DNA of 64,000 nucleotides from JANQOH01 sp965200095. Lineage in GTDB: Bacteria > Pseudomonadota > Alphaproteobacteria > UBA7887. How positions within the stretch are numbered: the first letter of the stretch is position 1; each line of letters opens with the position of its first letter. The position numbers and the translations under genes are program-made. A model generated the notes under the pieces. The model was not told where the DNA came from. It saw only the letters and a list, made by a program, of their open reading frames with translations, and ran no database searches. Location of the stretch: assembly GCA_965200095.1 (NCBI GenBank), contig OZ241350.1, positions 1-64,000 of the forward strand, given 5' to 3'. Below, in pieces: positions 18,101-26,715 of the stretch.

Positions 18101-19473
18101 TGCATCCGCAGGGCCACGCCGTCGACCGTTCCCCCCACGGGCAATCCGGCGCCGGGGCCGTCGGTGCGGTTGTCGATGTCGGCGTGTACGTAGTTGAGAG
18201 AGAGGCGCCGGAAGGGGGTCATGTGCCAATTGATCGCGAAGGAAAGGTTGTTGCTCACGCCGCCGCGAACGCCGCCGCCGGCGAGGTCGCCCACGCCGTC
18301 GTCGAGGTCGATATGGCTGACTCGGGCGGCGAGTTCGAACGCGCCCCAGCCGTCGCCCCCGCTCCACGGGTCGAACTCGCGATGCGGCTTGATGCGCCAG
18401 AAGGCGCCGAAACGCGGATAGTAGTTGCGCGATTCTCCGGTGAGGAAATAGCTGCCGAGGACATAATAGCCGTTGAACGCGAGGTCGCGAAAGGGCGCCA
18501 GGCCGGCGCCGTTCGCGCGGCTTATCGCCAGACGCTGATATTCGGCCTGAACCGACCAGGGGCCGCGCACGCCGGCGACTTCGAACGCGGTGTAGTAGAA
18601 ATCGTCGATCCGCGAAATGCGGCCCGTATTCACGACAAGGCCGTCGTCCAGGCGCAATTCGGGGCGCGCGCTGAACTGCTCGCCGCCGCCGATTTCCCCC
18701 GGTTTGCGGGTGGGCTTGCGCCAATAGGCGGCGAGGCCGAGATGAACCGCGCGCGTGCGTTCGGCGATGGGCATCCAGGCGGCGCGTCCGTGCAGGCCGT
18801 AGCCCTCGCGGTCGCCGCCGATCTCCTTCGCGGGGACGCTGTAGACGCCGAGGCGCAGATAATGGTTCGACGAGCGATGGGTGCCGGAGAGACCGAGCGA
18901 AGGCGTGCCCGGCGCGTAGGCGAAGGCGCCCGACGACATCGCTTCTTCCATGAACGGGCGGTCGGAGAAGGCGGCGGCGTCGAGCGACGAGCCGATGGGC
19001 TGCTGGCCGGCGACGATCCATAGCGGGTCGAAACGGCGATACGCGACCATCGCCGCCCGCAGGCCGTGGGGGAACGCCTTGCCGCGGTCGAAACCGTCCC
19101 ACGAGCCGAAGAGGATGAAGTCATCGTAAAGCAGCGCGTTGGCGAGGAAGATGGCGCGCCGTTCGCGCGCTCCGCTTTGCAGGTCGCCGACCAGGCGCTC
19201 CTCCCGCTCCGGCGGCGCGTCGGCGCGCTGGCTGTAGCGGCCGGCGTCGATCTGGAACATGAAGCCGATGCCGGCGTTGACGTTGCCGTCCTCGCTGCGA
19301 TAGCGGGGCAGGGTTCCGAAGATCGCCCTTTCGGGGTCGTATGAGCCGGAGCCGCGCCCGACGAGCGCCTTGTCTTCCGGCTCCTCGCCGGCGGTTTCCT
19401 CGGCGGGCGCCGCGCCCGCCCCGAGCGTCAGCGCAAGCAGGCCGGCCGCGAGGCCGGCGGTCCAGTGTGACAC
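18088..19473 (-). CDS. OprP/OprO-type (phosphate-selective-like) outer-membrane porin
   Basis: The 461-residue protein has a cleavable signal peptide (to about residue 24, AGAAPAEE). Alternating amphipathic strands rich in Tyr, Trp and Gly follow, ending in the outer-membrane C-terminal signature ALRMQWVF with terminal Phe. The arrangement (AVAYRRFDPLWIVAGQQPI-like central region, HFDLAARVSHIDLDDG-like late strands) suits the phosphate-selective porin O/P family. The transported solute is unknown. The ispH start codon lies inside its last codons. Confidence 0.72.
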   Translation of the reverse strand: MSHWTAGLAAGLLALTLGAGAAPAEETAGEEPEDKALVGRGSGSYDPERAIFGTLPRYRSEDGNVNAGIGFMFQIDAGRYSQRADAPPEREERLVGDLQSGARERRAIFLANALLYDDFILFGSWDGFDRGKAFPHGLRAAMVAYRRFDPLWIVAGQQPIGSSLDAAAFSDRPFMEEAMSSGAFAYAPGTPSLGLSGTHRSSNHYLRLGVYSVPAKEIGGDREGYGLHGRAAWMPIAERTRAVHLGLAAYWRKPTRKPGEIGGGEQFSARPELRLDDGLVVNTGRISRIDDFYYTAFEVAGVRGPWSVQAEYQRLAISRANGAGLAPFRDLAFNGYYVLGSYFLTGESRNYYPRFGAFWRIKPHREFDPWSGGDGWGAFELAARVSHIDLDDGVGDLAGGGVRGGVSNNLSFAINWHMTPFRRLSLNYVHADIDNRTDGPGAGLPVGGTVDGVALRMQWVF

Positions 19474-19594
19474 GTGTCCGAATCCTCTTTCCGGAGTCCC
19501 GGGCGCGCCGCCCGGTCTCGCGCAGCGGGGCCGCCCAATGAAACGGCGCCCCGCAGGGCGCCCGAGGGTTGCGTAACCGCCTGCGCGCGCCCTG

Positions 19595-20614
19595 TCAAGA
19601 CGGCGACGGCGTATCGGGCAGGCCCTTCACGGTGGAGTATTCGAAACGCGGCGTTGCGCCCGAACGGGCGAGAGGGAAGGCGGCATGAGCCGCGGCGGCG
19701 GCTTCGGCGAAGCCCGTCAGGATGAGTTTCAACTTGCCGGGATAGTGCGCGACATCGCCGATGGCGAACACGCCCGGGCGGTTGGTCGCGCAGGTCGCGG
19801 GGTCCACGACAATGCGCGCGCCGTCGCGATCGAGGCCCCATTCGGCGACGGGCCCGAGCGTCGTCGCCAGCCCGTAGAACGCGAGCAGCGCGTCCGCCTC
19901 GACGCGGCGGGAGCGCCCGTCGAGGTCGGACAGCACCACAGCGCGCAGCCTTTCGCCGTCGCCCTCCAGTGCCCCGAGCCGCCAGTGGATCGCGAGGTCC
20001 AGGCGTCCCTCCGCCGCGAGCGCCTCGAGCCGGGCGACGCTGTCGGGCGCGGCGCGGAACCGCGCGCGGCGGTGAACCACCGTGACCCGCGCCGCGTCCC
20101 CGGCGAGGGCGAGCGCCCAGTCCACCGCCGAGTCGCCGCCGCCGGCGACGACAAGGCGCTTGCCTCGAAAACGCTCGCGGTCGGTCACGGCGTAGAACAC
20201 CGCCTTGCCCTCATAGCTCTCGATGCCGTCGAGCGGCGGGCGGTTGAATCCGAAAGCGCCGGCGCCGGCGGCGATCATCACGGCGGGCGCGTCGAACACC
20301 GCGCCGTCGGCGGCGATCAGGCGCCAGACATCGCCTTTCCGTTCGAGGCCTGTGACCGCATGGCCGAGACGGTAGCGCGGGCGGAACGGCGCCGCCTGTT
20401 CGCGCAGCCGCGCGACCAGGGCGGCGGCGTCGATGTTCGGGATTCCGGGGATGTCGTAGATGGGTTTGTCCGGATAGAGCGCGGCGCATTGTCCGCCGGG
20501 CGCGTCGAGACTGTCGAGGACGACGCATTCGAGGCCGAGCATGCCGCATTCGAACACGGCGAACAGCCCCGCGGGCCCCGCCCCGACGATAGCGACATCG
20601 CTTCTCTGCGCCAT
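19595..20614 (-). CDS. ferredoxin-NADP(+) reductase, thioredoxin-reductase-like type
   Basis: The 339-residue FAD/NAD(P)H flavoprotein has an FAD-binding GAGPAGLFAVFECGMLG, the family-specific APGGQCAALYPDKPIYDIPG, an NADPH-binding VVAGGGDSAVDWALALAG and a C-terminal FAIGDVAHYPGKLKLILTGF. The CxxC redox motif of true thioredoxin reductases is absent, which fits the YumC-type ferredoxin reductases. The start ATG at 20614 was preferred over an in-frame upstream ATG (20863) because the family's first strand begins three residues later. It is divergent from the cas operon. Confidence 0.85.
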   Translation of the reverse strand: MAQRSDVAIVGAGPAGLFAVFECGMLGLECVVLDSLDAPGGQCAALYPDKPIYDIPGIPNIDAAALVARLREQAAPFRPRYRLGHAVTGLERKGDVWRLIAADGAVFDAPAVMIAAGAGAFGFNRPPLDGIESYEGKAVFYAVTDRERFRGKRLVVAGGGDSAVDWALALAGDAARVTVVHRRARFRAAPDSVARLEALAAEGRLDLAIHWRLGALEGDGERLRAVVLSDLDGRSRRVEADALLAFYGLATTLGPVAEWGLDRDGARIVVDPATCATNRPGVFAIGDVAHYPGKLKLILTGFAEAAAAAHAAFPLARSGATPRFEYSTVKGLPDTPSPS

Positions 20615-20769
20615 GGGTTCACGATGCGCGTCAGTCGCCGCCGCTTCAAGGGGCGCCGGTTCGCAGATGCGCGTATACCGTCGGCTGCCGTCGCAAGAGG
20701 CCGTTTGCAACGGCCCGTCCGCTGCCTTGCCTGGCGCGTCTTTCGAAGGTATCGAACCGGAACATCGGG

Positions 20770-20799
20770 TTGAAAGGGTGGGGCGATTCCGATTATGTT
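20770..20799 (+). promoter_or_regulatory. predicted sigma-70 promoter of the type I-G cas operon
   Basis: TTGAAA (20770-20775), an 18-bp spacer and TATGTT (20794-20799) lie about 27 bp before the cas3 ATG. It is the only A/T-rich stretch in the 211-bp divergent gap. No strong ribosome site is seen before the ATG at 20826, so the transcript leader is very short. Confidence 0.4.
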
Positions 20800-20825
20800 C
20801 GCGAACGAGTCGCCGCCCGGTTTCA

Positions 20826-23399
20826 ATGAGCGAATTGACAGGCAAGAATGCACCCGTGAACATTACCGGTATCTATAAGGTCGCGCTCGGAGACGGAGTG
20901 CGTCCCGACGCCTGGCAGCGTGAACTGGCGGCGGACGAGTGGCCGGAGATCCTGATCGCGCCGACGGGGTCGGGGAAAACCGCTGCGATCACTCTTGGTT
21001 GGGCGGCGCGGCGGATGCGGGCGCGCGGCGCGACTCCCCGGCGGCTTGTCTGGTGCTTGCCGATGCGCGCCCTGGTCGAACAGACCGGCCGGGCGGTCGA
21101 GGAATGGTTCCGCAGGCTGAAGCACGCCGGAGTCGACGAAGACAACGCGCTCCCGGCGCCCGAAGATGTCCACATGCTCATGGGCGGCGTCGAGTCGGCG
21201 CGCTGGCTCGACCGTCCCGAACGGCCGGCGACCATCGTCGGAACGCAGGATATGCTGCTGAGCCGCGCGCTGATGCGCGGTTACGCTTCGTCCCGCGCGA
21301 TCTGGCCGATGGAATTCGCGCTTCTCCACGAGGACGCGCAGTGGGTGTTCGACGAAGTGCAACTCATGGGCGCGGGACGTGCAACCTCGGCTCAGCTCGA
21401 AGCGTTTCGGCGATTCGAGGCGGCGCGGGAAGACACTCCGCGGAGTCGTCCCGCGCGCAGCCTGTGGATATCCGCGACGCTCGACCCGAAGTGGCTCCGG
21501 ACCGTGGACTACTCTCCACCGGCCCCGATGAAGGTCGAGCCGCAAACGGAAGAGGACGGTCGGCTTTTGCAGCTGGCGACGGCGAAAAAATCGCTGAATC
21601 GGGCGAATGTGGCGCCGGCCGGTTCCAAGACCCCGGACATTCGCGCCTATATCGACGCACTCGCCGATTCGATCCTCGATGCGCACCGATCCGGCCATAT
21701 GACACTGGCGATCGTCAACCGGGTGAAGCGGGCGCAGGCGCTCCATGCCGCACTCGATAAGAAGCTCGGGAAAAAGGGAAAAGCGGCGCCGGAGCTCGCT
21801 CTCGTTCACGCCCGCTTCCGTCCCCATGATCGCCGGCGCGAGATGGACAGAATCCCGGTGGGCGGGCCGGGAAACCGGGAAGGCTCAAAGGGGCTGATCG
21901 TCATATCCACCCAGGCCGTGGAAGCGGGTGTAGACATATCCGCCGCGGTTCTCTTCACGGAGCTCGCGCCCTGGCCATCCATGGTGCAGCGCTTCGGCCG
22001 CGCGAACCGCTACGCGGAAGTCGATGGCGGCGCCGATGTCCACTGGATCGATCTTCTCGGCGAACAAGAGGAGGAAGACAGACGTGCGAGGGAGCTCGCG
22101 CTTCCCTACGCGGCGGAAGAGATGAGAATCGCTCGACGGCGTTTGTTGCAGCTGGACAACGTTGCGCCGGCGGCGCTTCCCGCCCCGGGCGACATCGAAC
22201 CCGCGAGACGGGTGATCCGCCGAAAGGATCTCGACGATCTGTTCGATACCGATCCGGATCTCACAGGGTTCGATGTCGATGTCTCGCCCTGGGTCCGCGA
22301 TGCCGACGACACCGATGTCCGCGTCTTCTGGCGCGTTCTCGCCTCTCTGGACGACGGCCCCCCGCACCCGCGGGCGGATGAACTCTGCGCGGTTCCAATC
22401 GGCGCCGCCAGAGACTGGATCAAGAAGTTACGCAAGCGCGATGGAGAGAGGCTTCCGCCGGTGTTCGTCCGTGACCCCCAATGGCGGCGCTACGACAACC
22501 GGGCGGGCGTCGAGCCGCCCGGCTGGGCGCGGTTGAGAGAGGAGCCATGGCCCGGTCTCACGCTGCTGGTGGATGTCGCGGCCGGCGGATACAGTGAGGC
22601 GTCCGGCTTCACCGGCGATCCGTCGCATAAACCCGCGATAACCGGATCCCCCGGGGGTGTTCGGATCGACACGGGCGGCGAAACGGACGGATACGATGAG
22701 GATTCCCGTAGCGAGATCGGCGTTCCGGTGTCCCTTCCCGCGCATCTGGGTCATGTGGCGACGGAGGCGGAGGCCCTGTGCGAAGCACTCAACGTCGATT
22801 CCGAAACCCGCGCCGCCGTCGTTCGGTCGGCGCGCTGGCACGATCTCGGCAAGGCGCATGAGGTCTTCCAGAAAACCATGCGCCAGGGCCTTGATAGCCA
22901 CGGAGTCCCGGATGACCTTCTTCTCGCCAAGACCGAGAGGAAAAATCTGCGCCATGCCCGGCGCTATTTCCGCCATGAGCTGGCCTCCGCGCTCGCCTTC
23001 CTTGCCCATGAGCAATGGTCCCGAGATGCCGACCTCGTTGCATATCTGGTGGCCGCCCATCACGGGAAGGTGCGAATGAACCTGCGCGCCTTGCCGCGCG
23101 AACGCCCGCCTTCGGAGAAGGAACGAGCTGGCGCGCGCTTCGCGCGCGGCGTATGGGAAGATGACGAGTTGCCGCCGGTCAATCTGGGCGGCGGGGAACG
23201 GTGGGAGGGTGGCGGCCTCACTCTCTCGGTAATGGAACTCGGCTGGGACGAAACCACACGGGAGAGCTGGACGGAGCGCACGCGGGAACTTCTCTCCCGG
23301 TTCGGTCCGTTCCGCCTCGCATGGATGGAAACCCTGGTTCGCATCGCCGACTGGCGGGCGTCCGGCAAGGAACAAGAGAAGGGCTATGACGACGCCTGA
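20826..23399 (+). CDS. cas3: type I-G CRISPR-associated helicase/nuclease Cas3 (C-terminal HD)
   Basis: The 857-residue protein begins with an SF2 helicase: Walker A PTGSGKT (46-52), LVWCLPMRALVEQT, motif II DEVQ (176-179), motif III LWISATL and motif VI RFGRANR (389-395). The HD nuclease is at the C-terminus with SARWHDLGKAHEVF (H672, D673). This helicase-then-HD order is typical of type I-U/I-G Cas3, the reverse of most Cas3. It degrades DNA marked by the Cascade-like complex encoded downstream. An alternative start is the GTG at 20856. Its last 14 bases overlap cas8g. No disabling change in visible motifs. Confidence 0.88.
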   Translation: MSELTGKNAPVNITGIYKVALGDGVRPDAWQRELAADEWPEILIAPTGSGKTAAITLGWAARRMRARGATPRRLVWCLPMRALVEQTGRAVEEWFRRLKHAGVDEDNALPAPEDVHMLMGGVESARWLDRPERPATIVGTQDMLLSRALMRGYASSRAIWPMEFALLHEDAQWVFDEVQLMGAGRATSAQLEAFRRFEAAREDTPRSRPARSLWISATLDPKWLRTVDYSPPAPMKVEPQTEEDGRLLQLATAKKSLNRANVAPAGSKTPDIRAYIDALADSILDAHRSGHMTLAIVNRVKRAQALHAALDKKLGKKGKAAPELALVHARFRPHDRRREMDRIPVGGPGNREGSKGLIVISTQAVEAGVDISAAVLFTELAPWPSMVQRFGRANRYAEVDGGADVHWIDLLGEQEEEDRRARELALPYAAEEMRIARRRLLQLDNVAPAALPAPGDIEPARRVIRRKDLDDLFDTDPDLTGFDVDVSPWVRDADDTDVRVFWRVLASLDDGPPHPRADELCAVPIGAARDWIKKLRKRDGERLPPVFVRDPQWRRYDNRAGVEPPGWARLREEPWPGLTLLVDVAAGGYSEASGFTGDPSHKPAITGSPGGVRIDTGGETDGYDEDSRSEIGVPVSLPAHLGHVATEAEALCEALNVDSETRAAVVRSARWHDLGKAHEVFQKTMRQGLDSHGVPDDLLLAKTERKNLRHARRYFRHELASALAFLAHEQWSRDADLVAYLVAAHHGKVRMNLRALPRERPPSEKERAGARFARGVWEDDELPPVNLGGGERWEGGGLTLSVMELGWDETTRESWTERTRELLSRFGPFRLAWMETLVRIADWRASGKEQEKGYDDA

Positions 23400-25761
23400 G
23401 TCGTTGACGCTTGACGGATGCGCCCCGACGCCGCTTGCGTCCTGGCTGAAAGCGCTCGGAGTCCTCCGCCTGATTTCGTGCGATGCGAACCACGTCAGTG
23501 GATGCGCAGCCGACCCCAGGGCGCGGGGCTGGTGGGACAACGAGCGCTTTCATGTGACGACGAGATTGGACCGTGATGCCTTGTGCCGCTTCTTCCTCGA
23601 TGACTACGCCCCGAGCCCGATTATCGCGCCGTGGAACGGCGGCAGCGGTTTCTATCCGAAGGATAACAAGGACGGCTTTCGTCCATTGACACAAGCAAAC
23701 GCCGCAAAACGTTTTTTTCCGATAGCAAGGGCGATCAAGATCGCATCGGATATCGCCGCGAGGCGCGGATTGGTCAAAAAGCCGGAGGGCGACGCCAAGA
23801 TCGACTTCGTGGCGGTTCTCAGATCCGAGATGCCCGATGAGGCCCTTGACTGGCTCGACGCCGCTCTTGCTCTGTCCGGGGATGGGCTTTCCTATCCGCA
23901 ACTCCTGGGCACCGGCGGAAACGACGGACGACTCGACTTCACGAACAATTTCATGCGACGTCTGGTTTCCACGAAGCGACCGTTGGGAATCTTCGATGCA
24001 ACGTCGGGAAAACCGTCGGACGACGCGGCGTCGCTTCTTGCGAGCACTCTTTTGGACACGCCCACCAAAGGGCTCGACGCGGTAGCTGTTGGACAATTCG
24101 CGCCCGGCGCCGCTGGCGGGCCAAATGCGACGGCAGGCTACGACGGGAAAGGGAACGTCAATCCGTGGGACTTCGTATTGATGTTGGAAGGAGCGGCTGC
24201 CTTCGCCAACGCGGCTACGCGCCGTCATCAAGGCGTTACGGAATTGGGGGCAAGCTTTCCCTTCACGGTGCGTCCCGTAGGAGCGGGGTGGGGCGGCGTT
24301 GACGCACTTGACGAGAACGATGCGCGAGCGGAATTCTGGGCCCCGCTATGGCGGCGGCCAACTCGCTTTTGCGAGATATACGCCTTGATCACCGAGGGGC
24401 GGGCCGTTCTGAATGGCCGGACAGCTCGCAACGGCCTGGATTTCGCGCGGGCCGTTTCCAGCTTGGGGATCAGTCGTGGCTTCTCGGGGTTTGAGCGTTA
24501 TGGCTTCCTGATGCGCTCAGGCAAGGCATTTCTTGCGACGCCGGCGGGCCGCCGCTCGGCCGCTCCGTCGCTCGCCGCGAGGCTCGTCGCCGACTTCGAC
24601 ATCGGTGGCTGGCTTGATCGCATGCGACGGGCAGGACGCGCCGACGGGGAGACAACAGCGGCCCGAAACGCCGTCAAACGATTTGAAGACGCTTTATTCG
24701 AGTTAACGGATGCGGGGGCTCCAGCGAGGCGGATCGAGCGCGCGCTCATCGCACTTGGAGAGATATGCAGATGGCTGGCTGTCAGCCCCAACGGGCGCTC
24801 GGCGGCCGCCCCGCCGCCCACGATGTCTCGGGACTGGATTCGCATGGCGGACGACGGTTCGCCGGAGTTCCGCGTTGCCGTTGCCCTTTCGGGCATCGGC
24901 CTCTCGCCGACAGGACTACCGGAAGCGCCCGGGATCGACACAGCGGACCGAGATGCAAAAGGTAGCGGCGCGGGCACACAGGAAGCACCGGTGCGGCCGC
25001 ACGCGGTTCTGCCGATGGCGGCCCACTTCGCTCCCATCGATGAAGGCCGTTTCTTCGACGGCCAACGTCTGCGGGCGCGCCGGTTCTGGTCCGGCGACGA
25101 AGCGCCGCCGTCCATCGTTTGGGGGGCCGGCGATCTTGTCTCGAACATGATTGCCGTATTGGATCGCCGGCTTGTCGACGGCGCGATTCGCGGACTTGAA
25201 GACAAACCGCTCGCTGGTGGGGTCCATGCCCGGTTGAACGATGTAGGAGAGTTCCTCTCCGGCGACTTCGACGACAGGCGATGCGCTGCTCTCCTCGCCG
25301 GCATGATCTGGATTCGGCCTACGCAGCTGCCCGCGAAATCGTTCGACAACGGTGGTGTTCTTCCTGCTCCCGTACCATTCGCCTACGCTGCGATCAAACC
25401 TGTCTTCAGCCCTGACCGCGTTCTGCGGCATATCGGCGCACTTGCCGAAAGCGCGCGAATGCCGATCCCGCCAGGGCTGGTTGCGGGGCTGCGCGCCGGC
25501 GGAAGCGACATGGATGGACACGCAACGGACGCCGCTGTACAGATTGCCTTGGCTCGCGCCCGCGCGTCGGGCTTGCCGTCACCCTTCGGGTCGCGCGGGG
25601 GCAGCTGCATCGGCGCCGGTCTTCGGGCCGATCGTTTGGCCGCATCCCTGCTCATTCCGATTGACGAAAACGCACTGAAGGTCTTAATCGAACGCGCCTT
25701 TCCCGGCGCTAATCCCGAAGGCAGTATCGAATCCGTGGAGGACACGAACGATGCCGATTGA
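23386..25761 (+). CDS. csx17: type I-G Cascade large subunit Cas8g (Csx17)
   Basis: The 791-residue protein has the strongly conserved Csx17 opening: LDGCAPTPLASWLKALGVLR, then ARGWWDNERF, APWNGGSGFYPKDN and LLGTGGNDGRLDFTNNFM. It is assigned as the large subunit of the type I-G interference complex, likely responsible for target recognition. It overlaps cas3 by 14 bases and csb1 by 11, so the four genes form one translationally coupled operon. Length matches the family and no break is seen. Confidence 0.9.
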   Translation: MTTPESLTLDGCAPTPLASWLKALGVLRLISCDANHVSGCAADPRARGWWDNERFHVTTRLDRDALCRFFLDDYAPSPIIAPWNGGSGFYPKDNKDGFRPLTQANAAKRFFPIARAIKIASDIAARRGLVKKPEGDAKIDFVAVLRSEMPDEALDWLDAALALSGDGLSYPQLLGTGGNDGRLDFTNNFMRRLVSTKRPLGIFDATSGKPSDDAASLLASTLLDTPTKGLDAVAVGQFAPGAAGGPNATAGYDGKGNVNPWDFVLMLEGAAAFANAATRRHQGVTELGASFPFTVRPVGAGWGGVDALDENDARAEFWAPLWRRPTRFCEIYALITEGRAVLNGRTARNGLDFARAVSSLGISRGFSGFERYGFLMRSGKAFLATPAGRRSAAPSLAARLVADFDIGGWLDRMRRAGRADGETTAARNAVKRFEDALFELTDAGAPARRIERALIALGEICRWLAVSPNGRSAAAPPPTMSRDWIRMADDGSPEFRVAVALSGIGLSPTGLPEAPGIDTADRDAKGSGAGTQEAPVRPHAVLPMAAHFAPIDEGRFFDGQRLRARRFWSGDEAPPSIVWGAGDLVSNMIAVLDRRLVDGAIRGLEDKPLAGGVHARLNDVGEFLSGDFDDRRCAALLAGMIWIRPTQLPAKSFDNGGVLPAPVPFAYAAIKPVFSPDRVLRHIGALAESARMPIPPGLVAGLRAGGSDMDGHATDAAVQIALARARASGLPSPFGSRGGSCIGAGLRADRLAASLLIPIDENALKVLIERAFPGANPEGSIESVEDTNDAD

Positions 25762-26710
25762 CCTCCGTCCCCTCAAGGACCAACCCCGGCTTCTCCTTGA
25801 GGCCGCGCTCCAACCGTTACAGGGGAGTCGGTTCCAGCCCACGGGCTTCCCCAATCTCGGCCACGCTGTCTACGAATCGCCGGATGGGCGAGGCCAGCTC
25901 GTTCTGATTGAAAGCGCGCAGTCGATGGCGAACCGCCTGGAGGCCGTTTGCTGGGATGAGGCGGAGGACGACTGGGTACCGGATCTCAAGGGATTGCCGG
26001 TCGTCAAGGTGATCGATGAAAAGGGAAAACCTCTCACGAATTCCTTGCTCGAGGCGCACCGGCTGAATTCGCCATACATCCTGGAAGGCAAGGACAAGTC
26101 GGTTGCGGATATATTGAAAAGTCGTCTCGCGGCGATGGAGGTCGGTCGGGTGGATCTGCGCGAACTTGCGAAGGTTCTTCTGGAATTCGATACGAACGCA
26201 CTGCTTCACGGTGTTTTCCTCGCAAAGAAGGAACTTGCGGGAGGCCGGCTGCGCCTGCCGCGGGTGCTGTCCGCATTCATCGAGGCGGAGAACGCGACGC
26301 GGGCGACAAGCGGTGGAGTCAAGAATGACAGCGTCAACCCCCGTGGCGATACCGCAAAGGGCTTCGGTAACGTGCCGTTCGCGCGCGACGAATGGGTCGC
26401 TGCGAGGATCACCGCTTACTTCAATATCGACCTTCGTCAAATCCGCGCGTTCGGTCTCGACGCGGCCGTGGAGCGCTTGCTGATCCTGCTGGCCCTCTTC
26501 AAGATTCGTAAATTCCTTGCGGAAGGCCTGCGTCTTCGCACGGCTTGCGATCTCGATGCGTCGGAGCCTGTCCGGGTCAGGCGCCCCGACGGATTCGAAA
26601 TGCCGATCCTCGACCGACTGGGAGAAGAACTTCGCGAGTCGATCAAGGACATGAAGTCCAGGGGCCTCTTCGGCAAGAGCCCCGTTCCCACGGTTACCTG
26701 GCGGAAGTAG
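25751..26710 (+). CDS. csb1: type I-G RAMP backbone protein Cas7g (Csb1, GSU0053 family)
   Basis: The 319-residue protein has family blocks LLLEAALQPLQGSRFQPTGF, ESAQSMANRLEAVCWD, SPYILEG and DTNALLHGVFLAKKELAGG followed by RLPRVLSAFIEAENA. Csb1 proteins are the Cas7 RAMP that coats the crRNA in the type I-G (I-U) effector. It starts inside csx17, and csb2 starts 6 bp after its stop. Confidence 0.9.
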   Translation: MPIDLRPLKDQPRLLLEAALQPLQGSRFQPTGFPNLGHAVYESPDGRGQLVLIESAQSMANRLEAVCWDEAEDDWVPDLKGLPVVKVIDEKGKPLTNSLLEAHRLNSPYILEGKDKSVADILKSRLAAMEVGRVDLRELAKVLLEFDTNALLHGVFLAKKELAGGRLRLPRVLSAFIEAENATRATSGGVKNDSVNPRGDTAKGFGNVPFARDEWVAARITAYFNIDLRQIRAFGLDAAVERLLILLALFKIRKFLAEGLRLRTACDLDASEPVRVRRPDGFEMPILDRLGEELRESIKDMKSRGLFGKSPVPTVTWRK

Positions 26711-26715
26711 AGGAA

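Noticed and set aside
19595..20614. Thioredoxin reductase (trxB)
   Set aside because: The redox-active CxxC between the FAD and NADPH parts is absent, and the QCAALYPDKPIYDIPG block is specific to the ferredoxin-NADP reductase group.
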